Under the pieces are notes generated by a model that did not search any database, was not told where the DNA came from, and worked only from the letters and a program-made list of their open reading frames with translations. Positions 25,625-34,579 of a DNA stretch of 64,000 nucleotides are shown one piece after another. This DNA is from Photobacterium proteolyticum (lineage in GTDB: Bacteria; Pseudomonadota; Gammaproteobacteria; Enterobacterales; Vibrionaceae). Where the stretch lies: assembly GCF_001939735.1 (NCBI RefSeq), contig NZ_MJIL01000099.1, positions 124,628 through 188,627 of the forward strand, in the 5' to 3' direction. Within the stretch, counting starts at the first letter, position 1, and each line of letters begins with the position of its first letter. The translations under genes were made by a program, and so were the position numbers.

Positions 25625-25716
25625 GCAGAACGCAGGGGCGATTAGTTTCTGTTAATAATGTTCAGTAATACGCTGTCAACTAAACGAACACACCTTGATT
25701 AGTAAGAGTTATACAA

Positions 25717-26103
25717 ATGTCTAATGTCGTTCAGTTCTCTATGTTCAGCGGTAGTAAGAAGACCAACACTACCCCAACTAACAAATCTATTAGCCCTAAA
25801 GCTTCAAGGGAACAGGCCGCATTGAAGCAAGACAACCGCTGTTACTTCTGTGGTAAGCGTAAAGAACCTAAAGAGCTTAACTGGCTTAATAAAACTGGTT
25901 TTAAGGCAAAGGCTCATGTTATCTGCGGTACTTGTAGTTCTGCTGCTAAGTCACGTTCAATGGATGAACTACGAATAATCCTTGCGCTCAAGGCTATGGA
26001 TTTCAGAACGGTTAAGATTCAACAGTACCTTGAGTTGAGAGAAAAAGGTGTTCAGATAGACGGTGTACGTGAATACAGATTCTACTTTGAAACTGTAGAG
26101 TAA
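25717..26103 (+). CDS. Small zinc-ribbon protein, unknown
   Basis: A 128-residue basic protein. Two CxxC pairs (CYFCGKRK near 42 and CGTC near 70) could bind zinc as a ribbon or HNH-like finger, but no histidine-rich catalytic motif is visible. The N-terminal 35 residues are Ser/Thr/Asn-rich and probably disordered. Stand-alone gene after the M32 peptidase; function unknown. Confidence 0.6.
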   Translation: MSNVVQFSMFSGSKKTNTTPTNKSISPKASREQAALKQDNRCYFCGKRKEPKELNWLNKTGFKAKAHVICGTCSSAAKSRSMDELRIILALKAMDFRTVKIQQYLELREKGVQIDGVREYRFYFETVE

Positions 26104-26199
26104 TGAGTGAAAGGTAGGTGTCACAATATTTGTGATTGACGATAGCCTGTATGCCGTTCCACCATTGACGGGAAGGTTATTACTGATCAATGAACCTTA

Positions 26200-26231
26200 A
26201 CGACAAAGCTCGCTTCGGAGAGTTTTGTCGT
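26200..26231 (+). terminator. Hairpin after the zinc-ribbon gene
   Basis: ACGACAAAGCTC (26200-26211) pairs with GAGTTTTGTCGT (26220-26231), a 12-bp stem with one G-U pair and an 8-base loop. There is no long T-run afterwards, so it may be a weak terminator. Confidence 0.45.
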
Positions 26232-26288
26232 TATTGAGTGTTGCACTTAGTCTATCAGTCCAAGATTTTTAATACTGAAATCAGCCAT

Positions 26289-26324
26289 TCGATGTGCTTA
26301 ATTTTTCTAAAAATTAAGCACATC
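26289..26324. repeat. Perfect 17-bp inverted repeat in a 450-bp intergenic region
   Basis: CGATGTGCTTAATTTTT (26289-26305) is followed after 2 bases by its exact reverse complement (26308-26324). The A/T runs at the centre would give a short loop. It could be a bidirectional terminator or a relic of a small mobile repeat. The rest of 26104-26551 shows only the phosphorylase promoter elements. Confidence 0.6.
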
Positions 26325-26458
26325 GTTGCACACGCAGCTCAATGTAATTCATATAAATCCCATTAAAATAGGCTTCAAAATTAGCTGTCTACGCCTCAAT
26401 ATTTTGCTATATATCACATTTCATTGAAAGATTAGATAGCTACGCCCCTTCCACTAAC

Positions 26459-26486
26459 TCCTAATCCGCCCTTGCTCGGGATGATG
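26459..26486. promoter_or_regulatory. Possible MalT boxes upstream of the phosphorylase gene
   Basis: On the minus strand CGGATTAGGA (26459-26468) and on the plus strand CGGGATGATG (26477-26486) each resemble the MalT core GGGGA(T/G)GAGG with about two mismatches. They lie 66-93 bp before the malP-type start. Assignment is tentative and gains weight from the better match upstream of the pullulanase gene. Confidence 0.4.
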
Positions 26487-26551
26487 TTTTGCCAGAATAA
26501 CAAAGGCAACATTGCCACCAGTTGGAAATAATCCTAGAGCGAGATTGAACC

Positions 26552-29011
26552 ATGACTACAAATGGTCAGACACAGCAATTTGATAAGACGGCTTTTAAAG
26601 CGGCTGTAGAAAAGCACCTAACAACGACTTACGCGAACACGCCTACAACGGCGACTTCACGTAGCTGGTATCTGGCAATGGGCCGTGCCTTGGCTGAAAT
26701 CACTACCGGTAATTTGCTAGAAACTGAGCAGCAACTAGCTGAAGAGAAAGTACGTAGCGTTAACTACCTGTCTCTTGAGTTTCTTATCGGCCGCCTGACA
26801 GGCAACAACCTGATCAGCATGGGCCTTTATGAAGACGTTGCTGATGCAATGAAAGAAATGGGCCACAGCCTGACTGATCTACTTGAAGAAGAGCGTGATC
26901 CAGCTCTTGGCAATGGTGGTCTTGGTCGTCTGGCTGCATGTTTTATGGACTCTCTAGCGGCACAAGAATACCCTGCTGTAGGTTACGGCCTGCACTATGA
27001 ATACGGTCTTTTCCGCCAGTCTTTCGTTGACGGCCGTCAAGTAGAAGCCCCTGACGCATGGCGTGGCCTTGAAGGTTACCCTTGGGAAGTGGTTCGTCCT
27101 GAACTGAACCAAACTGTTAACCTATACGGTCATGTTGAAGCCTATAAAGATGAAAATGGCAATGCGTGCCGTCGCTGGGTACCAGGCATGACCGTGGAAG
27201 GCGTCGCCTGGGATCTGCCGATTGTCGGCTATGATAACAAGAGTGTATACCCGCTTCGCCTGTGGGAATGCCGTTCGCCAGCACCTTTCAGCTTGTCGCG
27301 TTTCAACGACGGTGACTATGTGGGAGCCCAATACTCAGCACTAGAAGCTGGCAACGTAACCAAAGTCCTGTACCCAAATGACAACCATGACCAGGGTAAA
27401 GCACTGCGTCTGATGCAGCAGTATTTCCACTGTGCCTGTTCAATTGCCGATATTCTGCGCCGCCACATCGGTGCCGGTAACAAGATTGAAGATCTGGCTA
27501 AGCTTGAGACTATCCAGCTAAACGATACGCACCCGACTATCGCTATCCCAGAACTGATGCGAATCCTGCTTGACGAATACAAGCTGGGTTGGGATGCCGC
27601 GTGGACCATTTCTTCGAAGACATTCGCCTACACCAACCACACCTTGCTGCCTGAAGCACTGGAAACGTGGAGTGAAGCACTGATTGCACAAATGCTTCCT
27701 CGTCACATGGAAATCATCTTTGAAATCAACCACCGTTTCATGAAGCTGGTTGAGCAGACATGGCCTGGCAACAATGAAGTGAAGCGCAAGCTTTCTATCA
27801 TTGAAGAAGGTTCGCAGCGTATGGTTCGCATGGCTAACCTGTGTGTTGTCGGTACCTACGCGGTAAACGGTGTAGCCGCTCTACACTCTGAGCTGGTTAA
27901 GCGCGACCTGTTCCCTGAGTTCGACGAGTTGTTCCCGGGCCGCTTGACCAATGTCACGAACGGTGTCACACCGCGTCGCTGGATCAAATACTGTAACCCT
28001 GGCCTATCTGCGCTGATCAGCGAGAAGGTGGGTAACGACTGGCCTAACAAACTTGAAAAAATTACCGGTCTTGAAAAGTTCGCAGAAGATAAAGCGTTCC
28101 AGAAACGCTACATGGCAGTGAAAAAAGAGAACAAACAACGTCTGGCTGACTGGGTTAAAGAGAACATGGATATCGAGATTGATACCAATGCTATCTTCGA
28201 CATTCAGATCAAGCGTCTACACGAGTACAAGCGTCAGCACCTGAACCTGCTTCACATTCTGTCACTGTACCATCGTCTGCTGAACGATCCGTCATTCGAC
28301 ATGCAACCTCGCGTATTCTTCTTCGGTTCCAAGGCGGCGCCGGGTTATGCGCTGGCAAAAGATATCATCTTTGCCATCAACAAAGTTGCTGAAAAAGTGA
28401 ACAGCGATTCTCGCCTCGGCGGTAAGCTGAAAGTGGTATTCATTCCTGATTATCGCGTAAGTCTTGCAGAGATCCTGTTCCCGGCGGCTGATGTTTCTGA
28501 GCAGATTTCGACTGCAGGTAAAGAAGCATCGGGTACAGGTAACATGAAGTTTGCCCTAAACGGTGCCCTTACTATCGGTACAATGGATGGTGCAAACGTG
28601 GAAATGCGCGAAGAAGTTGGTGACGAAAATATCTTCATCTTCGGCTTGCTGGTTGATGAAGTACAGAAACTAAAAGAAGAGGGTTACGACCCTTACCGTT
28701 ATTACCATGCTGATAGCTTACTACGCGCAGCACTGGATCTATTGGAAACTGATGAGTTCACACCAGGTAAACCTGGTCAGCTAGCGACGATTCGCCACAA
28801 CTTGCTAGACGGTGGTGACCCTTACCTGGTACTGGCTGACTTTGCAGACTACGTGAAAACTCACGAGAAAATCGATGTTGAATACCGTAACCAGGAAAAC
28901 TGGGCACGCAAAGCAATTCTAAATACTGCATTGATGAGCAAGTTTAGCTCAGACCGTAGTATTAGAGACTACGCCAACAACATCTGGAAGCTAAAACCTG
29001 TAAACCGTTAA
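26552..29011 (+). CDS. malP: Maltodextrin/glycogen phosphorylase
   Basis: An 819-residue GT35 alpha-glucan phosphorylase releasing glucose 1-phosphate from maltodextrins or glycogen. The pyridoxal-phosphate lysine is Lys666 in EASGTGNMKFALNGA; RDPALGNGGLGRLAACF and NDTHP are also conserved. Length and N-terminus resemble MalP/GlgP of enteric and vibrio species. The following MalK-tail gene and possible MalT boxes favour MalP over GlgP, but sequence alone does not separate them. Confidence 0.85.
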   Translation: MTTNGQTQQFDKTAFKAAVEKHLTTTYANTPTTATSRSWYLAMGRALAEITTGNLLETEQQLAEEKVRSVNYLSLEFLIGRLTGNNLISMGLYEDVADAMKEMGHSLTDLLEEERDPALGNGGLGRLAACFMDSLAAQEYPAVGYGLHYEYGLFRQSFVDGRQVEAPDAWRGLEGYPWEVVRPELNQTVNLYGHVEAYKDENGNACRRWVPGMTVEGVAWDLPIVGYDNKSVYPLRLWECRSPAPFSLSRFNDGDYVGAQYSALEAGNVTKVLYPNDNHDQGKALRLMQQYFHCACSIADILRRHIGAGNKIEDLAKLETIQLNDTHPTIAIPELMRILLDEYKLGWDAAWTISSKTFAYTNHTLLPEALETWSEALIAQMLPRHMEIIFEINHRFMKLVEQTWPGNNEVKRKLSIIEEGSQRMVRMANLCVVGTYAVNGVAALHSELVKRDLFPEFDELFPGRLTNVTNGVTPRRWIKYCNPGLSALISEKVGNDWPNKLEKITGLEKFAEDKAFQKRYMAVKKENKQRLADWVKENMDIEIDTNAIFDIQIKRLHEYKRQHLNLLHILSLYHRLLNDPSFDMQPRVFFFGSKAAPGYALAKDIIFAINKVAEKVNSDSRLGGKLKVVFIPDYRVSLAEILFPAADVSEQISTAGKEASGTGNMKFALNGALTIGTMDGANVEMREEVGDENIFIFGLLVDEVQKLKEEGYDPYRYYHADSLLRAALDLLETDEFTPGKPGQLATIRHNLLDGGDPYLVLADFADYVKTHEKIDVEYRNQENWARKAILNTALMSKFSSDRSIRDYANNIWKLKPVNR

Positions 29012-29067
29012 TTCACCCCCTTTGGTGATTTAAAGTCTGAATTTTATCAGCAAAAACCTAACATCGA

Positions 29068-29085
29068 AGCGGCCGCAAGGCCGCT
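29068..29085. other. GC-rich hairpin between phosphorylase and MalK-tail gene
   Basis: The stem AGCGGCC/GGCCGCT closes a GCAA tetraloop, with no T-run. It lies in the 98-bp gap between two same-strand genes. It may act as an mRNA-stabilising or processing element rather than a terminator. Confidence 0.5.
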
Positions 29086-29109
29086 ATCGGAGAGAGCAAA
29101 GAGGTGACC

Positions 29110-29508
29110 ATGGAAAGTATTAATCTAATTTCTTCAACAATTCGGCGTGTTGATCATAACATCATTATTGAGCTTGAAGATGGCACACCTTTATTTATCC
29201 CTAAATCACATCAAGAAAAGCTAAACAACTTTATTGACCACAAAGTACAATTCGGTATTCGCCCCGAATTTATATCTCTTGCCGACGACACCGATGAGCT
29301 TAACACTTGCAACGGGTTGTTAACTTCATTGGATGAATATAATGGTGCTCAGTTGCTGAAGTTTAAGATTGCTAAAGAAGAAGTAAGCTCGCGAGTTACA
29401 GACAATAGAATTACATCCAACTATATAGGTAAGAAAATTCGTTTCAATTTTGATACTTTCTTTGGCCATATTTTTGAACAAGAAACACAAGTTAATATCA
29501 CCTTGTGA
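29110..29508 (+). CDS. Stand-alone MalK-type C-terminal (TOBE) domain protein
   Basis: A 132-residue protein from ATG 29110 (GAGG 5 bp upstream; a GTG at 29104 is possible). It lacks any ATPase motif. The sequence follows the regulatory domain of MalK/UgpC ABC ATPases: VDHNIIIELEDGTPLFIP, then VQFGIRPEFISLAD (compare the GIRPEH core of MalK), and a second beta half. In E. coli this MalK domain binds and inhibits MalT and receives EIIA(Glc). An isolated copy beside a maltodextrin phosphorylase could be a regulator. This role is inference. Confidence 0.65.
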   Translation: MESINLISSTIRRVDHNIIIELEDGTPLFIPKSHQEKLNNFIDHKVQFGIRPEFISLADDTDELNTCNGLLTSLDEYNGAQLLKFKIAKEEVSSRVTDNRITSNYIGKKIRFNFDTFFGHIFEQETQVNITL

Positions 29509-29767
29509 TTTTTGTTATAGACTTTATCTAAAATTACCACATCGCTCACTAAAACCTTTTGCCATAATTTTATCAACAGCCGATACTCGGCTCTAAATAT
29601 ATAGCCCCCCTACACAAACAGCTTGTTAAGTGTCAGGTTATTCTCATGGATTTTTCAAGCTCAAATACCAGGCAATGCCATGATATACCTAGCCCCTTTC
29701 AACGTTTTTTGACACACAAATGGGCGTCGGAATGCCGAACCAACTGACTCACTCCCAAAGGGCGAGT

Positions 29768-29849
29768 TTACTTGGCTTCTATGCGTTGTTACCGATTATT
29801 AATTTAGAACCAGACCTTCTAATCGGTGCCTAGGCTACAAGCCAAGTAA
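29768..29849. other. Nested inverted repeats, possible structured element
   Basis: TTACTTGGCTT (29768-29778) is complementary to AAGCCAAGTAA (29839-29849), and inside it ACCGATTA (29791-29798) to TAATCGGT (29820-29827), giving a coaxial two-stem fold. It lies in a 415-bp gap downstream of the acyl-CoA synthetase gene, and rightward or leftward transcripts could carry it. The rest of 29509-29923 shows no gene. Nature unknown: RNA element, small repeat relic or terminator. Confidence 0.45.
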
Positions 29850-29923
29850 TTTTCGCTGAAACGAGCATCTTGAGGTAGTTTGACTATAAGAGGCATTGCC
29901 TTTTCTAGCAGGTTACCTCAGCT

Positions 29924-31549
29924 TTATTCTCGCACCAAATTTCTCAGCACATATTTTTGTACTTTGCCTGTCGAGGTTTTAGGAAGCTGGGTAAAAACCA
30001 CTTTCTTGGGAGCCTTGAAGTGTGCCATCTGTGAGCGGCAAAATTCAATGACTTCTTCCTGGCTCAACACAAACTCTTCTCGAGCTTTGACAAAGGCACA
30101 TGGTACTTCTCCCCATTTCTCATCAGGCATGGCAATCACTGCCACTTCCTCAATACCCGGATGGCGATACAGTACGTCCTCGACCTCAATACTGGAGATG
30201 TTCTCGCCCCCTGAGATAATAATATCTTTTGAGCGATCTTTAATCTCAATATAATTATCCGAGTGCCATACCGCCAGATCACCAGTTCTGAACCACCCTT
30301 CAGCCAATGCCTCGTCAGTGGTTGACGGATTTTTAAGATAACCTTTCATCACAATGTTACCCCGTAAGAAAATCTCTCCCATTTCGGCACCGTTTTTGGC
30401 TACAGGTTCCATAGTCACAGGATTGGCGACCATCAACTCGCCTTGCATCGGCGAGCGCACTCCCTGACGGGCTTTCATACGAGCCTTTTCCTGGCCACTG
30501 AGGTTATCCCAACTTCTTTGCCAGTCACACACTACGCAAGGGCCATAGGTTTCTGTCAGGCCATAAACATGTGTTACTTCTATTCCCATTGTCTCCATGC
30601 CTTCAATCACCGAGGCTGGCGGTGCCGATCCTGCTGTCATCGCGTAGACCTGATGATCAATTCCCTGCTTCATGCCATCGTCTGCATTGTTCATCATATT
30701 AAGCACAATCGGTGCACCACAGAAATGGGTAACCTTGTGTTCATGGATAGCTGCAAAAATATCATCGGCTCTAACATGGCGCAGGCTGACACTAACCCCT
30801 ACCGTTGCTGCAATGGTCCAAGGGAAACACCAGCCATTGCAATGAAACATAGGCAGAGTCCACAAGTAAACCGGGAACTGCCCCATTCCCCATGAAAGGA
30901 TATTACTTACTGCGTTCAAATGAGCTCCACGGTGATGGTAAACAACGCCTTTAGGATTACCCGTCGTTCCAGATGTATAGTTCAATGAAATAGCCTGCCA
31001 CTCATCAGCAGGAGGTCCGTACAAATAGCCCTCATCACCACCGCAAATGAATTCTTCATAGGTCAGAGGGGAGATCAGTGAGCCCTGTTGATATAGCGGA
31101 TCATCAATGGCGATCACCAATGGCTTATGAGCGATCATTTTCAGCGCTTTATTGACGACATCGGTAAATTCGCGGTCAACAATGACCACTTTGCTTTCCG
31201 CATGCTGAAAAATAAATGCCATTGCATCGGCATCAAGGCGGGTATTGATGGCATTTAGCACAGCTCCTGACATTGGTACACCGAAATGTGCTTCAAACAC
31301 CTCAGGAATATTAGGCGCTACCACTGAGACAGTATCACCTTCACGAACCCCCTGTTTGTTAAGTGCTGAAGCCAATTGGCGGCAACGTGATTCAGTTTCC
31401 TTCCATGTCCGTACAATAGGGCCATGAACAATGGCGGTATAATCCGGATACACACTGGCAGCACGCTCTAAGAAACTAAGCGGGCTGAGGCTTTCATAAT
31501 TTGCAGGCGTTTTATCGAGGCCAATTTCATAAATATTGTGTTTAGACAT
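29924..31549 (-). CDS. AMP-forming acyl-CoA synthetase
   Basis: A 541-residue ANL-superfamily enzyme activating a carboxylic acid to its CoA thioester. Motifs: P-loop YTSGTTGNPKG, GLTET, and TGDL followed by the hinge IEIKDRSKDIIISGG, plus the terminal PKTSTGKVQK lysine. The opening LSPLSFLERAA and overall length suit medium- or short/branched-chain acyl-CoA synthetases. It is the second gene after a sigma-54 promoter, 72 bp behind a permease gene that may import its substrate. Confidence 0.85.
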   Translation of the reverse strand: MSKHNIYEIGLDKTPANYESLSPLSFLERAASVYPDYTAIVHGPIVRTWKETESRCRQLASALNKQGVREGDTVSVVAPNIPEVFEAHFGVPMSGAVLNAINTRLDADAMAFIFQHAESKVVIVDREFTDVVNKALKMIAHKPLVIAIDDPLYQQGSLISPLTYEEFICGGDEGYLYGPPADEWQAISLNYTSGTTGNPKGVVYHHRGAHLNAVSNILSWGMGQFPVYLWTLPMFHCNGWCFPWTIAATVGVSVSLRHVRADDIFAAIHEHKVTHFCGAPIVLNMMNNADDGMKQGIDHQVYAMTAGSAPPASVIEGMETMGIEVTHVYGLTETYGPCVVCDWQRSWDNLSGQEKARMKARQGVRSPMQGELMVANPVTMEPVAKNGAEMGEIFLRGNIVMKGYLKNPSTTDEALAEGWFRTGDLAVWHSDNYIEIKDRSKDIIISGGENISSIEVEDVLYRHPGIEEVAVIAMPDEKWGEVPCAFVKAREEFVLSQEEVIEFCRSQMAHFKAPKKVVFTQLPKTSTGKVQKYVLRNLVRE

Positions 31550-31621
31550 ATGTGTTCTTCCTTGATAGCCGGCCCCCTAGCCTGGAGCCGGAACTCAAAC
31601 TGATAGAAAAGTGATAAAAGG

Positions 31622-32998
31622 TTAGTTTTCTACTATTTCAATAGGCTCTTCTTCAACCGTGTCATCAGCACTTTGACGCTTGCTACGCCACTCAATAAGA
31701 AGGTACAAGACAATGCCGGCCAGTAAGCCAAAACCCGCACCGTAAACCGCCAACACCACACCCATAGTTCCTGCCACACCCATCTGGGTGGCATTACGTA
31801 CCTGCTCGACACCCACCGAAATACACAGATATCCGGTGATCAGCAAAGTAATAGACAAAGCAATTGGCAATACAGGTTTGAACAAGGTGATCAATGGCAG
31901 CGCAAACAAGGCCATAAACCCGACAATCCAAAATATCCCTGCTCCGCTATAAATACTGTCCATTGCCTTGCGGCCATGTCGGTAGCGCTCAGCAATCGTT
32001 GCCATCGCTCCGGTAAATAACGGGCCGGCTAACCCTGGATACGGGGCAAAAAAGGAGTGGATCAGGTTTCTGAGGGCCGTTACCAGGTGCACCCTGTCAA
32101 CATTGACCTCGATATGCTCATCAGGTCGAAGGTGATCAACACGATCTAGCAGACTTTTCCCGACAATAATGTCACCGAACGCTATCACGTAGGCGATTAG
32201 AGCCGTTGGCACAGCCAACCAAAGCATTTCCAGCGACGGTAGTCCTACTGTAAAGGGCAAGTAATTGATCATGTCACCAAATGCCGGGGCAGAAAAACCA
32301 AACTCAACCGCTGGCAATGGGTATTCACTGACAATCCAGCCAACTGCCATTGCTACCAATGTGCCGGGAACCATGCCATAGCCAGCAATGACCTTGGCCC
32401 ATTTATGTTTATTGACATAATCACGGAAATTAAGCGAAAACAGAACGTACGCCGTGACGATAAAACCAATGATTAATGACACGGGCGTATTCGCCAGGCG
32501 CCCTCCTTCACTGATCTCGCCGGTAATAGCGGCAATCCCGGCACCGATCAAGATCCCGGCTTTGATTGAGTCGGGGAACAACTCGACCAGCTTGCTACCC
32601 AACCGGGTGATCCCGAGAATGAAGAAAATAGCGGTAACTATCAGTTGCAGTCCCATCAAAGCGCGGATTGATTCTGGCCCCGGCTCGAAATTACCCAGAA
32701 ATAACAGTACAACCGGGATGGCTGGAGTGATCCAACCAGGAACCATTGGGACCCCCAACAGGTTGGGTAACATAAATCCAATCCCGCATACGACCACATA
32801 GGCAAGCGCAACGTCATAGGGCAGACCAAGATACTTCTCCAAAAGCGGGATCATCGCCATACTTACGACGAACATGATCATGCCTTGGATTGTTTCTGCA
32901 AGCTCCCAACGGTAATGAATAAAGGGAAGACGTACTTTAAAAGGCCCTGCTGGCCAGTAAGGTTGTTCTTTTCCATGTGAGCGTTTAATCACCGACAT
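31622..32998 (-). CDS. Polytopic permease (NCS2/SLC23-like)
   Basis: A 458-residue inner-membrane protein with about 12 transmembrane helices. The pattern (LLGVPMVPGWITPAIPVV, then IGAGIAAITGE) is reminiscent of xanthine/uracil permease-like or SulP-like carriers with the UraA fold; the exact family is uncertain. It is the first gene after the sigma-54 promoter at 33044-33059 and is followed by the acyl-CoA synthetase, suggesting uptake of an organic acid. N-terminal ATG 32998 has AGGAGAG upstream. Confidence 0.65.
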   Translation of the reverse strand: MSVIKRSHGKEQPYWPAGPFKVRLPFIHYRWELAETIQGMIMFVVSMAMIPLLEKYLGLPYDVALAYVVVCGIGFMLPNLLGVPMVPGWITPAIPVVLLFLGNFEPGPESIRALMGLQLIVTAIFFILGITRLGSKLVELFPDSIKAGILIGAGIAAITGEISEGGRLANTPVSLIIGFIVTAYVLFSLNFRDYVNKHKWAKVIAGYGMVPGTLVAMAVGWIVSEYPLPAVEFGFSAPAFGDMINYLPFTVGLPSLEMLWLAVPTALIAYVIAFGDIIVGKSLLDRVDHLRPDEHIEVNVDRVHLVTALRNLIHSFFAPYPGLAGPLFTGAMATIAERYRHGRKAMDSIYSGAGIFWIVGFMALFALPLITLFKPVLPIALSITLLITGYLCISVGVEQVRNATQMGVAGTMGVVLAVYGAGFGLLAGIVLYLLIEWRSKRQSADDTVEEEPIEIVEN

Positions 32999-33043
32999 AG
33001 TCTCTCCTGTTGTGTTGGCTTATATTATTTACCTCACAACAAG

Positions 33044-33059
33044 AGCAATGATGATGCCA
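33044..33059 (-). promoter_or_regulatory. Sigma-54 (-24/-12) promoter for permease-acyl-CoA synthetase operon
   Basis: On the minus strand TGGCATCATCATTGCT matches the RpoN consensus TGGCAC-N5-TTGCW at all but one position, with GG and GC exactly 10 bases apart. It lies 46-61 bp before the permease ATG. The neighbouring NtrC-type regulator is the likely activator. Confidence 0.85.
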
Positions 33060-33240
33060 ATGTGAACAAATTGTAAAAACAAATATTTTCCAACTGGATG
33101 CGATCTGAAAAGCACATCCAAACAACGATATCAAGACGCTGATTAAAAAGGATTTTAAACCAGAAACGCCATTTTAAAACGATGAGATAGGCCTAGCGAA
33201 AATTGTTACCAACTAGTAAAAGCCAAATTTACTTACCCAT

Positions 33241-33295
33241 TAGGAGCGCGCGACGATGAGCGCCTAGCGCCCGACATGAGCGCTTTCCGCTCCTA
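33241..33295. repeat. GC-rich inverted and direct repeats at the end of the regulatory operon
   Basis: TAGGAGCG (33241-33248) pairs with CGCTCCTA (33288-33295), enclosing repeated ATGAGCGC (33254-33261 and 33275-33282). The right arm includes the stop codon of the binding-protein gene. It may terminate that operon or supply upstream activator sites for the sigma-54 promoter about 180 bp away. 33060-33240 otherwise shows nothing. Confidence 0.5.
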
Positions 33296-34579
33296 GCCGC
33301 CTTTAAGAGCGCTCCTCTGATCGCTGCTGCCAGCAACACTGGTTTCTACAACGCTTTCAATAACATTAGGTAATTCATAGGGCGAATAAAATTTCCATTT
33401 TCCCAATGTCCGTGTAGCTGGAGAATAACGCCCGTCTGCAACGGTCTCTCCTATCGCCTGAACCTGAAGGATGCGATGGGTACGAGGATCAATGACGGAC
33501 TGAAAGCCTTCAGGATCTTCAGGTAACGAAAACGAGAGCCCGCTAAGTGATAACCGGACTCCCTCAACGGTTTTCTCTTGCGCCTGTTTCCAGGCTGTAG
33601 CGAGCGCGGTTATCACTGCATAAGCATCTTGTGCAATGAATGTCGGATAACGCCCGGCCCGGCGGTAAAACTCGCCAACATACTCCCGGTTAGCCTCGGT
33701 GGCCGGCCAGTTCACATGTGACCGCGCCGAAAGCACCAACCCTTCAGGAAGGGCGTCACCCAGTCGAGACAGAACAAAATAGCCCCCTCCGGTATCAAAA
33801 TTAACAAACCGGGTCCGGCTAAACAGTCCTGCCAGCTGAGCCTGCTCAATGAAGCTTACCAAGTCACGAGTCCAGTGACCGCTGACCACAATATCCGGAG
33901 GATCAGCCAATAAGGCATCAATGTAGCGGCTATAATCTTTCTCGCCATGCAAACTGTAAAACTCATCTTTTACTTGGTAATCCACATCTAGCGTATCAAG
34001 TGCTGTCACCATTTTTTGCCAGATCTGATGTCCGTATTCATAGTCAGGGCCAATATAAGAAAGGGTTTTCCACCTCCATTCATCTTTGATGTCTTGAAGG
34101 TACCTGGCCCCGGCCCCGCTCGATTGGCTGGCGTCGTTGTTTAAATGAAAATACCACGGATGAAGTGCATCTTCGGTTAAACGGGGAGTACTGTGCCCGG
34201 CACCGAGGAATAAAGTCTGACTTTCAAATGCCAACTTGGAAGTTTCCAGCGCAATATTAGAGTTCACCACGCCGCAAAGCACGTCCACCTGTTCATTCTC
34301 AATAAACTGCAGGGCAATTTCCCGCGAACGATATTGCTTGCCCATTGTATCGGCCACGGTAACTCGTATCGTTGGTGCACTAGGATCGGTTTTGAGCTTA
34401 TCTAACGCCATTTTAATCGCCACAACCGCATCACTTCCCCAGAGAGCGGATGGCCCGGTAAGCGGATACAAGCAGCCAATATCTAAATCAGCCGTGTCCT
34501 TGTCACTGCCAAGTACCACTTCCGCAACTGTCGTTGTACTCCATAACCAACCCAGTACTAACCAAGAAGTCCATTTCAT
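33293..34579 (-). CDS. Periplasmic binding protein (Peripla_BP_6 type), likely sensor partner
   Basis: A 428-residue secreted protein: signal peptide 1-19 (MKWTSWLVLGWLWSTTTVA), then a two-lobed branched-chain amino acid/urea/amide-type binding fold (DIGCLYPLTGPSALWGSDA; SYIGPDYEYG; IAQDAYAVITALATAW). No ABC permease or ATPase gene is nearby. Its ATG overlaps the stop of the NtrC-type regulator (ATGA), in a three-gene operon with the kinase, so it probably presents a ligand to the kinase rather than feeding a transporter, as AioX does for AioS/AioR. Confidence 0.8.
   Translation of the reverse strand: MKWTSWLVLGWLWSTTTVAEVVLGSDKDTADLDIGCLYPLTGPSALWGSDAVVAIKMALDKLKTDPSAPTIRVTVADTMGKQYRSREIALQFIENEQVDVLCGVVNSNIALETSKLAFESQTLFLGAGHSTPRLTEDALHPWYFHLNNDASQSSGAGARYLQDIKDEWRWKTLSYIGPDYEYGHQIWQKMVTALDTLDVDYQVKDEFYSLHGEKDYSRYIDALLADPPDIVVSGHWTRDLVSFIEQAQLAGLFSRTRFVNFDTGGGYFVLSRLGDALPEGLVLSARSHVNWPATEANREYVGEFYRRAGRYPTFIAQDAYAVITALATAWKQAQEKTVEGVRLSLSGLSFSLPEDPEGFQSVIDPRTHRILQVQAIGETVADGRYSPATRTLGKWKFYSPYELPNVIESVVETSVAGSSDQRSALKGG

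Noticed and set aside
29768..29849. Integron attC site
   Set aside because: The nested stems lack the GTTRRRY/RYYYAAC core ends, and no cassette array is present.
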